A stretch of DNA of 39,034 nt from positions 1 to 39,034 of the forward strand of contig JAUXTU010000097.1 of NCBI GenBank assembly GCA_030679145.1, read 5' to 3'. The translations under genes were made by a program, and so were the position numbers. The DNA comes from Bacteroidota bacterium. Its GTDB lineage: Bacteria; Bacteroidota; Ignavibacteria; UBA10030; UBA8401. How positions within the stretch are numbered: the first letter of the stretch is position 1; each line of letters starts with the position of its first letter. The notes under the pieces were generated by a model that worked only from the letters and a program-made list of their open reading frames with translations, was not told the origin of the DNA and searched no databases. This document shows positions 16,582 through 24,323 of this stretch, piece after piece.

Positions 16582-16986
16582 ATGAAATACATTTGCTTAG
16601 GTTATTTAGAAGAACATATGTGGGATGGCTGGTCCGAAAACGAACAAAAGAATTTTGTTGATGAATGCATGACGTACGACAAGGAGCTTCGGACAAATAA
16701 AAATTTCATCGGCGGTGAAGCATTGCAGAGCATTCGGACGGCAACAACAGTTCGACACAAAAACGGAAAACCTGCCATCACCGACGGTCCGTTTGCCGAA
16801 ACGAAAGAGCAATTGGGAGGGATTATGATATTGGAAGCGCGTGATTTGAACCACGCCATTCAATTGATGTCGAACCATCCTTCCACACGCATGGGCGGAA
16901 CGTGGGAGATTCGTCCTGCAGACGAGCAGATCAACGCTCTGTATCAGGAAAAGGAAAAATATTCAATGGCTTCCAAAGAAAAATAA
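16582..16986 (+). CDS. YCII/DGPF-domain protein, paralogue 2
   Basis: The 134-residue protein begins MKYICLGYLEEH and carries KPAITDGPFAETKEQLGGI, then WEIRPADEQ near the end. The ATG at 16582 follows ATAGGAGA; a TTG 21 bp upstream is less likely. This copy is the ordinary short ECF42-type DGPF protein, closest to the copy at 19968 (shared FAETxEQLGG). It lies in the operon between DUF1801 and the second reductase gene. Confidence 0.92.
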   Translation: MKYICLGYLEEHMWDGWSENEQKNFVDECMTYDKELRTNKNFIGGEALQSIRTATTVRHKNGKPAITDGPFAETKEQLGGIMILEARDLNHAIQLMSNHPSTRMGGTWEIRPADEQINALYQEKEKYSMASKEK

Positions 16987-17001
16987 AAAGGAGAATCAAT
17001 A

Positions 17002-17562
17002 ATGGGTAAGATCGTGATGTGGAATTTGATGACACTGGACGGCTATTTTGAAGGAACAAAAAAGTGGGATCTCGATTTCCACAACATTGTGTGGGGCGAT
17101 GAACTTGAACAGTTGTCTATTGAACAATTGAGTCAATGCAATTCTTTGGTGTTCGGACGGGTAACCTATGAAGGGATGGCGGCATATTGGACAACCGCAA
17201 CGGGTGAAGTAAAAGTTGCTGATTTTATGAACAAAATTCCGAAAATTGTTTTTTCCAAAACTCTCAACAAAGCTGATTGGAACAACACACGGTTAGTGAA
17301 AGATAATATTGAAGAAGAAGTTGCAAAGCTGAAGCAATCCGGAAAAGATTCTTACATCTTTGGGAGCGCGGACTTTTCCGCAACACTGATGAAGCTCGGA
17401 TTGATTGACGAATACCGGATTTGCGTCGTGCCGGTGATTCTCGGCGGAGGAACTCCTCTCTTTAAAGCAAATCCGGAACAATTGAAATTACAACTGCTCA
17501 ATACACAGGTATTGAAAAACGGCGGTGTTATACTTCGGTATGCAAGCAATGCAAACAACTAA
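17002..17562 (+). CDS. Dihydrofolate reductase-family protein, paralogue 2
   Basis: The 186-residue protein shows the RibD-C/DHFR pattern: MWNLMTLDGYFEGTKKWDL, SLVFGRVTYEGMAAYW, PKIVFSKTLNKADWNNT, SYIFGSADFSATLMKLGLID and CVVPVILGGGTPLFK. It starts 15 bp after the YCII gene behind AAAGGAGAA. It is more similar to paralogue 3 at 18944 than to paralogue 1. The reaction is unknown; an NADPH-dependent reduction is the family expectation. Confidence 0.9.
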   Translation: MGKIVMWNLMTLDGYFEGTKKWDLDFHNIVWGDELEQLSIEQLSQCNSLVFGRVTYEGMAAYWTTATGEVKVADFMNKIPKIVFSKTLNKADWNNTRLVKDNIEEEVAKLKQSGKDSYIFGSADFSATLMKLGLIDEYRICVVPVILGGGTPLFKANPEQLKLQLLNTQVLKNGGVILRYASNANN

Positions 17563-17594
17563 TTCATTTACAATAATTCATAAGGAGGATCATC

Positions 17595-17957
17595 ATGGGT
17601 AAATATGTTGACGGTTTTGTCATTCCGGTAGCAAAAAAGAAACTTCCGGCGTACCGAAAAATGGCGCAGATCGGCGCAAAAGTCTGGAAGAAACACGGCG
17701 CGCTGGAATATTTCGAGTGTGTCGGCGACGATCTTAATCCGGCGTTCGCAGGAATTAAATTTCCACAAACGGTAAAAGCAAAAAAGGGCGAAACGGTGAT
17801 CTTCTCGTTCATCATCTACAAATCGCGCAAGCACCGCGACAGTGTGAATGCCAAAGTGATGAAAGATCCGATGATGAATGATTCGCAGAATATGGCAATG
17901 CCATTTGACATGAAACGCATGGCATTCGGAGGATTCAAAACGATCGTGGAATTCTAA
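17595..17957 (+). CDS. DUF1428 (YbaA-like) protein
   Basis: The 120-residue protein matches DUF1428 along its length: MGKYVDGFVIPVAKKKLPAY, GALEYFECVGDD, GETVIFSFIIYKSRKHRDSV, and the ending PFDMKRMAFGGFKTIVEF, which contains the conserved RM.FGGF block. The fold is of the dimeric alpha/beta barrel type related to YCII. TAAGGAGGA precedes the ATG. It is part of the same gene array; no activity is established for the family. Confidence 0.92.
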   Translation: MGKYVDGFVIPVAKKKLPAYRKMAQIGAKVWKKHGALEYFECVGDDLNPAFAGIKFPQTVKAKKGETVIFSFIIYKSRKHRDSVNAKVMKDPMMNDSQNMAMPFDMKRMAFGGFKTIVEF

Positions 17958-17997
17958 GAAAAATCATCGATGCTTGAGAACAAAAGAAGGTTCAGTT

Positions 17998-18918
17998 ATG
18001 ACAAAACTCAAACACAAAATCATACCGCACTTGTGGTATGATAAAGAAGCAAAAGAAGCGGCGGAGTTTTACTGCTCTGTTTTCCCCGACTCCAAGATCA
18101 CCAACGTCATCACGCTTCACGATACTCCCTCTGGTGATTGCGATGTGGTTTCGTTCCAGCTTTCGGATCAGTCGTTCATGGCGATCAGTGCGGGACCGTA
18201 CTTCAAATTCAATCCGTCGATCTCCTTCATACTCAATTTCGATCCATCGAGAGACAAGAACGCTCGGAAGAATCTCGATGCAACTTGGGAGAAATTGTCG
18301 CACGGCGGTACGGCACTGATGCCGTTAGACAAATATCCATTCAGCGAATGGTACGGCTGGATACAAGATAAATACGGGCTCTCATGGCAGCTCATCCTCT
18401 CAAATCCCGACGGCGAAGAAAGGCCATTCATTGTGCCGTCGTTGATGTTCGTCGGAGATGTCTGCGCGAAAGCGGAAGAAGCAACCGACTACTATCTCTC
18501 GGTATTCAAAAACACAAAACGAGGATTGATTGCCCGCTATCCAAAAGGAATGGAACCGGATAAAGAAGGGACGATCATGTTCACCGACTTCATGATCGAA
18601 GGCCAGTGGTTTGCCGCTACGGAGAGCGCACACGAACATAAATTCGCTTTCAACGAAGCGGTCTCACTCATGGTTCCCTGCGATACTCAACAAGAGATTG
18701 ATTACTTCTGGAAAAAACTTTCCGTCGTACTGGAAGCTGAACAGTGCGGGTGGTGCAAAGATAAGTACGGACTCTCGTGGCAAATTCATCCTGCCGTAAT
18801 GGATGAGATGATGCAGAAGGGAACGCGTGAGCAGGTCGATCGGTTAACAAAAGCGTTCCTGCCGATGAAGAAACTCAACATTGCAAAGTTGAAGAAAGCG
18901 TACGAAGGAAAATCATAA
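17998..18918 (+). CDS. Tandem VOC/PhnB-like protein (two domains)
   Basis: The 306-residue protein has two glyoxalase/bleomycin-resistance-like domains of the PhnB/3-demethylubiquinone-methyltransferase-like group. Domain 1 covers about residues 3-135 (IIPHLWYDKEAKEAAEFYCS, ending YGLSWQLILSNPDG) and domain 2 about 145-285 (LMFVGDVCAKAEEATDYYLS, ending YGLSWQIHPAVMDEMM). The parallel YCSVFPDSK/YLSVFKNTK and DKYGLSWQ motifs show an internal duplication. The ATG at 17998 is preferred over an upstream start because of AGAAGG just before it. The array context suggests detoxification, but the substrate is unknown. Confidence 0.9.
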   Translation: MTKLKHKIIPHLWYDKEAKEAAEFYCSVFPDSKITNVITLHDTPSGDCDVVSFQLSDQSFMAISAGPYFKFNPSISFILNFDPSRDKNARKNLDATWEKLSHGGTALMPLDKYPFSEWYGWIQDKYGLSWQLILSNPDGEERPFIVPSLMFVGDVCAKAEEATDYYLSVFKNTKRGLIARYPKGMEPDKEGTIMFTDFMIEGQWFAATESAHEHKFAFNEAVSLMVPCDTQQEIDYFWKKLSVVLEAEQCGWCKDKYGLSWQIHPAVMDEMMQKGTREQVDRLTKAFLPMKKLNIAKLKKAYEGKS

Positions 18919-18943
18919 TAGATCACGCAAAGGAGACCAGTCA

Positions 18944-19495
18944 ATGAGAAACGTAGTGTTCGGAATCAATATAACGCTGGATGGCGTGTGCGATCATACC
19001 AATGGGATTGCCGATGATGAACTGCACGAGTACTTCACCGGGCTCCTGCAAAGTGCAGACATCGATATTTTAGGGCGTAACACCTATCAGTTGATGTACC
19101 CGTATTGGCACGACGTCGCGGTGAATCAATCGGAATCGAAAGTTGTCAACGAATTTGCACGCACGTATGATTCGATCCCGAAGATCGTCTTTTCAAAAAC
19201 GTTAACAGGTGTGGAATGGAACAACACGACGCTTCTGCGTTCAAATCTTCAAGAAGAGATCATAAAATTGAAACAGCAGCCCGGAAAAAATATTTCCATC
19301 GGCAGTTTGAGCATTGCCGCATTTCTTACGCAACTCGGTCTGATCGATGAATATTATATCGTTGTTCATCCGGTAATTGCAGGAAAAGGTCCCCGCTTGT
19401 TCGATTCGGTAGGTAAATATACACTGGAACTCATCGATTCTAAAAGATTTCGTTCCGGCGCGATTGCACTTCATTATAAAAAAATTTCTTCATAA
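18944..19495 (+). CDS. Dihydrofolate reductase-family protein, paralogue 3
   Basis: The 183-residue protein repeats the pattern of paralogue 2: FGINITLDGVCDHTNGI, DILGRNTYQLMYPYW, PKIVFSKTLTGVEWNNT, ISIGSLSIAAFLTQLGLIDE and HPVIAGKGPRLF. AAAGGAGA lies upstream of the ATG. The shared PKIVFSKTL...EWNNT core with the gene at 17002 points to an older duplication. A reductase role is inferred from the fold only. Confidence 0.9.
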   Translation: MRNVVFGINITLDGVCDHTNGIADDELHEYFTGLLQSADIDILGRNTYQLMYPYWHDVAVNQSESKVVNEFARTYDSIPKIVFSKTLTGVEWNNTTLLRSNLQEEIIKLKQQPGKNISIGSLSIAAFLTQLGLIDEYYIVVHPVIAGKGPRLFDSVGKYTLELIDSKRFRSGAIALHYKKISS

Positions 19496-19510
19496 AAAAG
19501 GAGATGTTCT

Positions 19511-19963
19511 ATGCAAAAACTACATTATTCAATCGTCATCAACGCACCGGCATCAAAAGTGTGGACTACGATGCTTGATGATAAAACGTATCGTCTATGG
19601 ACAGAGGCATTTTCACCCGGCTCGTACTACAAAGGTGATTGGAACAAAGGAAGCAAAATTCTTTTCCTTGGTCCCAGCGAAAACGGTGACTCGGGAATGG
19701 TAAGCCGGATAAAAGAAAACAGGAAACATGAATTTATTTCTATTGAACATCTCGGTATGATACAGAACGGCAAGGAAGACACTTCAAGCGAAGAGGCAAA
19801 AGCTTGGGCCGGAGCGCTTGAAAATTATACCTTCACGGAAAAAAATGGCGCCACCGAATTACTTATCGATCTCACAGGAAATATCGCCGAAGAATTTGTA
19901 GAGATGTTTGACGGTATTTGGCCGAACGCGTTGAAAAAATTGAAAGAAATTGCAGAGAAATAA
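19511..19963 (+). CDS. SRPBCC-domain protein
   Basis: The 150-residue protein has the START-like fold: LHYSIVINAPASKVWTTMLD at the N-terminus, YRLWTEAFSPGSYYKGDWNK, GMVSRIKENRKHEFISIEHL, and a closing helix DGIWPNALKKLKEIAEK. AAAGGAGA precedes the ATG. Its stop is 4 bp before the start of the next YCII gene, so the two are co-translated. Ligand unknown. Confidence 0.88.
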   Translation: MQKLHYSIVINAPASKVWTTMLDDKTYRLWTEAFSPGSYYKGDWNKGSKILFLGPSENGDSGMVSRIKENRKHEFISIEHLGMIQNGKEDTSSEEAKAWAGALENYTFTEKNGATELLIDLTGNIAEEFVEMFDGIWPNALKKLKEIAEK

Positions 19964-19967
19964 CAGT

Positions 19968-20327
19968 ATGAAATATATGCTCCTTGTCTATCTCAGTGAG
20001 GATGCGCTGACAGAAAACGAGCGCATGCAATGCTATAAAGATTCGGCAGCACTTTCGCGAGACCTCAGTGCGGGCGGAAAATACATCGACGCGTCGCCGC
20101 TGCAATCCGTTTCACTGGCAACCAGTGTCCGCGTCCGCAACGGCAAACGGCTCATCACCGACGGTCCCTTTGCAGAAACTCACGAACAGCTCGGCGGATT
20201 TTACCTGATCGACGCAAAGAATCTGGATGATGCAATTGCCATTGCAGAACGTGTGCCGGTCGTGACAGTAGGAACCATTGAAATCCGTCCCGTGCTGGAA
20301 ATACCCGGATTGCCCGAGAATTCTTAA
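19968..20327 (+). CDS. YCII/DGPF-domain protein, paralogue 3
   Basis: The 119-residue protein starts MKYMLLVYLSEDALTENER, has the motif LITDGPFAETHEQLGGFYL and ends with VGTIEIRPVLEIPG. It is a textbook ECF42-associated DGPF protein. The ATG at 19968 gives the standard family length; a start 18 bp earlier would overlap the SRPBCC stop. It is the last gene of the first block of the array. The next promoter follows within 30 bp. Confidence 0.93.
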   Translation: MKYMLLVYLSEDALTENERMQCYKDSAALSRDLSAGGKYIDASPLQSVSLATSVRVRNGKRLITDGPFAETHEQLGGFYLIDAKNLDDAIAIAERVPVVTVGTIEIRPVLEIPGLPENS

Positions 20328-20351
20328 AAATTCACAAACGGCAGATAGAGT

Positions 20352-20378
20352 TGTTGATTTCCAATCCCTTCATTCGAC
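20352..20378 (+). promoter_or_regulatory. Candidate ECF42 promoter for the 20425 operon
   Basis: TGTTGA (20352-20357) and CGAC (20375-20378) are 17 nt apart and followed by TATATAGTG. Bases shared with the element at 14945 extend through GATTT and ATTCGACTATATA-like sequence. The -35 has one change from TGTCGA. It lies 47 bp before the ATG at 20425, a suitable position for a promoter. Confidence 0.6.
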
Positions 20379-20424
20379 TATATAGTGAGGATAGAAATCT
20401 TTATTTAACCCAAAAGGAGTCACT

Positions 20425-20856
20425 ATGACAGCATCCAATAAAACAATAACGATCACCATTGAAACAACGGTCAACGCGCCGATCGAAACAGTGTGGAAGA
20501 TGTGGAATGCGCCGGAAGATATCACAAAATGGGCTACCGGATCACCCGATTGGCATACACCTTACGCGGAGAACGATCTTCGTGTCGGCGGCAAATTTCT
20601 TTCTCGTATGTCAGCAAAAGACGGCAGCGCCAGTTTCGATTTTGTTGGAATATACGATGAAGTCAAAACCAACAGCGTTATTGCCTACACAATGGAAGAT
20701 GGCAGAACAGCAAAAATCGTCTTTACCCCATCAGGAAAGAGCGTAAAGATCGTCGAGACATTCGAAGCGGAAACTGAGAACACGCCGGAACTGCAGAGAG
20801 CCGGATGGCAAACGATCCTTGATAATTTTAAGAAACACGTTGAATCAAATTCATAA
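20425..20856 (+). CDS. SRPBCC / AHSA1-domain protein
   Basis: The 143-residue protein shows ITIETTVNAPIETVWKMWNA, DWHTPYAENDLRVGGKFLSR, SFDFVGIYDEVKTNSVIAYT and the C-terminal GWQTILDNFKKHVES. AAAAGGAGT precedes the ATG. It is the first gene behind the second ECF42-like promoter, and it is followed by hydrolase, DoxX and FAD oxidase genes on the same strand with short gaps. Ligand unknown. Confidence 0.9.
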   Translation: MTASNKTITITIETTVNAPIETVWKMWNAPEDITKWATGSPDWHTPYAENDLRVGGKFLSRMSAKDGSASFDFVGIYDEVKTNSVIAYTMEDGRTAKIVFTPSGKSVKIVETFEAETENTPELQRAGWQTILDNFKKHVESNS

Positions 20857-20888
20857 TCTTTTCAATACATCAAAAGAGAACCATTCTC

Positions 20889-21674
20889 ATGAACAAAGTA
20901 ATTTCAAAAGACGGAACCTCTATTGCATATGAAAAATCAGGAAGTGGTGAACCGTTGATCCTTATTGACGGCGCATTGTGTTACCGTTCCTTTGGACCGA
21001 TGAAAAAGTTTGCTTCATTATTATCAAACAACTTCACTGTCTATTGGTATGATCGTCGCGGACGAGGCGACAGCGGCGATTCTCCAACATCTTCACCGGA
21101 TCGGGAAGTTGAAGATATCGAAGCACTGATCAACGAAACCGGAGGCGCCGCATTTCTTCTTGGTCTTTCTTCCGGTGCAGCTCTTGCGCTTCGAGTGGCA
21201 TCAAAAGGACTCAATATTAAGAAGATGGCATTGTACGAACCACCATATGTATGGGATAAGAACAGCGGGAAACCTGCGATCGATCACGAAGCAGCATTGA
21301 AAAAAATATTGGCGACAGGCAATCGCGGCAAAGCGGTAAAATATTTTATGGTAACAATGGTTGGTGCTCCGGCGATAGCCGCATTCGTCATGCAATTGAT
21401 GCCAATGTGGAAAAAATTGAAAGGTGTCGCACATACGCTACCGTACGATTCAGCGATCATGGGAGATTGGTCTGTTCCCGAAGAAAACATTTCATCGATA
21501 AAAACCCCTACACTTATTGCAGGAGGTGGAAAAAGTCCCGCGAATCTGCAGGATCCAGTAAAGCTGATCGCTAAGCTTCTTTCGAATGGAACGCTTAAAA
21601 TGCTGGAGGGGCAAACGCATAATGTAAAAGCAGAAGTCCTTATCCCTGAAGTGATGAAATTTTTCAAAAAATAA
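20889..21674 (+). CDS. Alpha/beta hydrolase
   Basis: The 261-residue cytoplasmic protein has the alpha/beta-hydrolase layout: SKDGTSIAYEKSGSGEPLIL, YDRRGRGDSGDSP, the nucleophile elbow LGLSSGAAL with Ser94, and a C-terminal His in EGQTHNVKAE. The usual acid after strand 6 is not obvious near IAGGGKSPANLQDP, so the catalytic triad is only partly visible. This form is common next to ECF42/DGPF clusters and ArsR-SRPBCC genes. Substrate unknown. Confidence 0.88.
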   Translation: MNKVISKDGTSIAYEKSGSGEPLILIDGALCYRSFGPMKKFASLLSNNFTVYWYDRRGRGDSGDSPTSSPDREVEDIEALINETGGAAFLLGLSSGAALALRVASKGLNIKKMALYEPPYVWDKNSGKPAIDHEAALKKILATGNRGKAVKYFMVTMVGAPAIAAFVMQLMPMWKKLKGVAHTLPYDSAIMGDWSVPEENISSIKTPTLIAGGGKSPANLQDPVKLIAKLLSNGTLKMLEGQTHNVKAEVLIPEVMKFFKK

Positions 21675-21704
21675 TTCTACAAATCAATTATAAAGGAAGA
21701 GTAT

Positions 21705-22112
21705 ATGTCATCGTCAAGTGAAAATGTGTTGATCTCCAAACCAAAACTTTGGATGTCGTATGCACTTAGCGGTATCGCAGTCTTATTTATGGTTTTTGAT
21801 ACCGGCATCAAAGTCTTGCGGGAAAGTCATGCGGTTGAAGGAACCATTCAACTTGGGTATCCCGACAGTTCCGTTGTTACCATTGGAATCATTGAAGCAA
21901 TTTGTCTTCTGTTGTATATTATTCCGCGTACATCGGTTCTCGGCGTGGTGCTGATGACCGGATATCTTGGCGGAGCAGTTGCTACCCACATACGGCTGGG
22001 AAATCCGTTGTTCTCACATATTCTTTTTTCAGTTTATATAGCAATTTTGTTATGGGGAGGATTATATCTTCGCGAACAGAGACTGAGAGAATTAATACCA
22101 TTTCGGAAATAA
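21705..22112 (+). CDS. DoxX-like membrane protein
   Basis: The 135-residue protein has four hydrophobic helices, with LWMSYALSGIAVLFMVFDTG, IGIIEAICLLLYIIPRTSVLG and LMTGYLGGAVATHIRLG typical of the DoxX-like family. AAAGGAAGAG precedes the ATG. It lies between the hydrolase and the FAD oxidase, and the next gene starts within about 20 bp. The family is linked loosely to redox and oxidative stress functions; the exact role is unknown. Confidence 0.87.
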   Translation: MSSSSENVLISKPKLWMSYALSGIAVLFMVFDTGIKVLRESHAVEGTIQLGYPDSSVVTIGIIEAICLLLYIIPRTSVLGVVLMTGYLGGAVATHIRLGNPLFSHILFSVYIAILLWGGLYLREQRLRELIPFRK

Positions 22113-22130
22113 TAATTGAATCAACAATCT

Positions 22131-23468
22131 ATGAAACCAGTGAACATCGATACTCTTAAACAGAATTTTTTTGGCACCATAATTATGCCGAATGATGATG
22201 CGTACGAACAGGCGCGCAAATCGTATGTCGGCAGCGGCTCTCCCGCAATCGTCGTTCGTCCGAACACCGCCGGTGATGTTGTGGTCGCAATCCAGTTTGC
22301 ACAGAGCAATTCGTTGGTCATTTCCATCCGCAGCGGCGGACATAGTGTTGCCGGATTCTGCACGAACAACGGTGGAATTATTATCGACCTTTCAGTGATA
22401 AACAGCGTTGAACTTATTGATAAACAGAACAATATCGTCAGAATCGGCACGGGAGCAACGTGGAAAAAAGTTGCCGGGACGTTGCAAGAGTTTGGATTGG
22501 CCCTCTCGTCCGGAGATTCTACATCCGTCGGTGTCGGCGGACTTGCGCTGGGAGGAGGGATCGGCTGGATGGTACGCAAATATGGATTGACGATCGATAG
22601 TTTGAAAGCCGCAGAAACTGTCACCGCCGACGGAAAAATCCTGCGAACAACTGCAACAGAGTATCCCGATCTTTTTTGGGCAATCAGAGGCGGCGGCGGA
22701 AATTTTGGTGTAGTAACGCATTTTGAATTTGCAGCGAAGCCGGTGGGCAAAGTATTTTCGGGAATGATCATCTATGCAATGGAAAATTTATCGGCTCTCT
22801 TGAAAGGGTGGCGTGATGCGATGCGTGCTTCATCGGAAGATCTCACCGTGATGTTCCTTGTGATGCCCTCATTCTTCGGTAATCCTCCGTCTGCAATTGC
22901 GTGGTGTTGTTACGCAGGAGATGATGAGACGGCCGCGATGAAGGCGATCGGTCCGCTGCTGAAGATCGGTACCGTCGTTCAAAACATGGTTGTGAAAAAA
23001 AATTATGCAGATGTACTCGAAGAGCCTCATCCGCCCGAAGGAGTAAAAGCGATCGTCACGAACGGATTTGTTGAACAACTCAGCGACGAACTTATTGATG
23101 CAATTGCTTCAACTCATGGTAAGGAAGTTGGTCCGGTGCTGCAATTGAGATATGTCAAAGGTGCGATGAACCGGATCGATTCCGGATCAACGGCGTTCGC
23201 GCATCGCGGCAGTGAAACAATGCTTGTTTCGGCAAGCTTTGTTCCGCTGGAGGCAACCAAAACTGAAATCGATCAAGCAATGATACCGTGGAAAACGATC
23301 TCACCATTTACCAAAGGAGCATACGTTAATTTCTTCAGCAGCGCAAACAAGGAAGATGTTGCTGCTGCGTATCCGCAAGAAACATATAACCGTCTTGCAG
23401 CGGTCAAAAAAATATATGATCCGAAGAATATCTTCAATCAGAACTACAACATTCCGCCGGCGGATTAA
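22131..23468 (+). CDS. FAD-linked oxidase with berberine-bridge C-terminus
   Basis: The 445-residue enzyme has an FAD-binding PCMH domain (about 38-210): VVRPNTAGDVVVAIQFAQ, ISIRSGGHSVAG with His71, the probable covalent flavin site, and GVGGLALGGGIGW. The segment LSSGDSTSVGVGG lacks the cysteine of bicovalent members, so a single covalent link is expected. The C-terminal BBE motif is YNRLAAVKKIYDPKNIF. I prefer the ATG at 22131 to a TTG at 22116; neither has a strong ribosome site. No export signal is visible. Its last four bases overlap the convergent DUF4199 gene. The substrate is unknown. Confidence 0.92.
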   Translation: MKPVNIDTLKQNFFGTIIMPNDDAYEQARKSYVGSGSPAIVVRPNTAGDVVVAIQFAQSNSLVISIRSGGHSVAGFCTNNGGIIIDLSVINSVELIDKQNNIVRIGTGATWKKVAGTLQEFGLALSSGDSTSVGVGGLALGGGIGWMVRKYGLTIDSLKAAETVTADGKILRTTATEYPDLFWAIRGGGGNFGVVTHFEFAAKPVGKVFSGMIIYAMENLSALLKGWRDAMRASSEDLTVMFLVMPSFFGNPPSAIAWCCYAGDDETAAMKAIGPLLKIGTVVQNMVVKKNYADVLEEPHPPEGVKAIVTNGFVEQLSDELIDAIASTHGKEVGPVLQLRYVKGAMNRIDSGSTAFAHRGSETMLVSASFVPLEATKTEIDQAMIPWKTISPFTKGAYVNFFSSANKEDVAAAYPQETYNRLAAVKKIYDPKNIFNQNYNIPPAD

Positions 23469-24007
23469 CTTGTCGGCAGGATTTCTTTTTTCCGCAACAC
23501 ACCCGCGCTGATCAACGCGATGGCGAGTCCGATAGGGAAGATCTCCATCAGTGTAATGCCGAAGCGAATGAACGGATTCTTATACATTTCTGCGAGCGAT
23601 TTCATCTCTTCGAGTTTTTTAGCGATCTCTTCCTGCGATTTTCCGTCATGCTTCATCTTTTTGGCGGTCATATCCGCATACCGCTGCATGAACGATTCTT
23701 TTATTCCCGGAACAGTATTGTAATAGACTTCCCATCCTCCCGCATACATCAGCGAAGCAATAGCAACCATCGAGAGTCCGACCTTGAATCCTTTTCCGAA
23801 TGTGATTGCGCCGTTGTTATGTTTGTCGCGGAACGACTTGACGCCGAAGAAGATCAGCGACAGAACGATGATCATTGTTGTGTAGCCGAAGAGTTCGGAA
23901 TTATCGAACGAGAGAGTTCCCTGCTCCATCATATAAAAACTAATGACGAACATCATGACCATCAGCAGTCCGGAAATACCGCCGTAGACAAGAACTGTTT
24001 TACGCAT
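23465..24007 (-). CDS. DUF4199 membrane protein
   Basis: The 180-residue protein has about four transmembrane helices (ISGLLMVMMFVISFYMM, TTMIIVLSLIFFGVKSF, VGLSMVAIASLMYAGGW and a C-terminal FPIGLAIALISAGVL) and a charged loop with KMKHDGKSQEEIAKKLEEM. This matches DUF4199, found mainly in Bacteroidota. AAAGGAGAAAATG precedes the start on the minus strand. It lies downstream of the LuxR gene, whose product shares the MRKT-L-YGG beginning. Function unknown. Confidence 0.88.
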   Translation of the reverse strand: MRKTVLVYGGISGLLMVMMFVISFYMMEQGTLSFDNSELFGYTTMIIVLSLIFFGVKSFRDKHNNGAITFGKGFKVGLSMVAIASLMYAGGWEVYYNTVPGIKESFMQRYADMTAKKMKHDGKSQEEIAKKLEEMKSLAEMYKNPFIRFGITLMEIFPIGLAIALISAGVLRKKEILPTS

Positions 24008-24323
24008 AACATTTTCTCCTTTTTTTCATTCAAGATACAATAGTTGAAAGGGAATCCGCATCACCCAAAAGTATGGTTTTTTACATCTCGCTCACAAACA
24101 GAAGTTTGGGAGCGTTTGTTTTAGAAACTCTGTTTTCCAAACAACGCAATTCCTTCTGTGCGGTCCGATTTTGGAAAAATTTCTACCAATACAATAATTA
24201 TAAACAAACTCCATTTGGTAATTTCTTTTACCACCACTGTTAAAGATTTTCGAATATTCCAGAGTAACAAAGTCCCCTCCTCCATGAGGAGGGGACGACG
24301 CGAAGCGTCAGGGGTGGTAGCGT
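24008..24323. other. Gene-free gap between luxR-type and DUF4199 genes
   Basis: This 316-bp gap holds the double hairpin at 24272-24309, a strong ribosome binding site for the DUF4199 gene near 24010-24020 and otherwise only AT-rich sequence. A short minus-strand frame at 24121-24327 reads through the hairpin and is not credible as a gene. Confidence 0.6.
24272..24309. terminator. Double hairpin after the LuxR-type gene
   Basis: GTCCCCTCCTC-CAT-GAGGAGGGGAC is a perfect 11-bp stem (24272-24296), followed at once by GACGC-GAA-GCGTC (24297-24309). It begins 14 bp past the stop of the minus-strand LuxR gene. No U-tract follows, so it may be a repeat element that acts as a processing or attenuation signal rather than a classical terminator. 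Confidence 0.6.

Noticed and set aside
22121-22771. 216-codon minus-strand frame inside the FAD oxidase gene
   Set aside because: It lies antisense to conserved flavin-binding motifs, and its proline/serine-rich product looks like a shadow translation.
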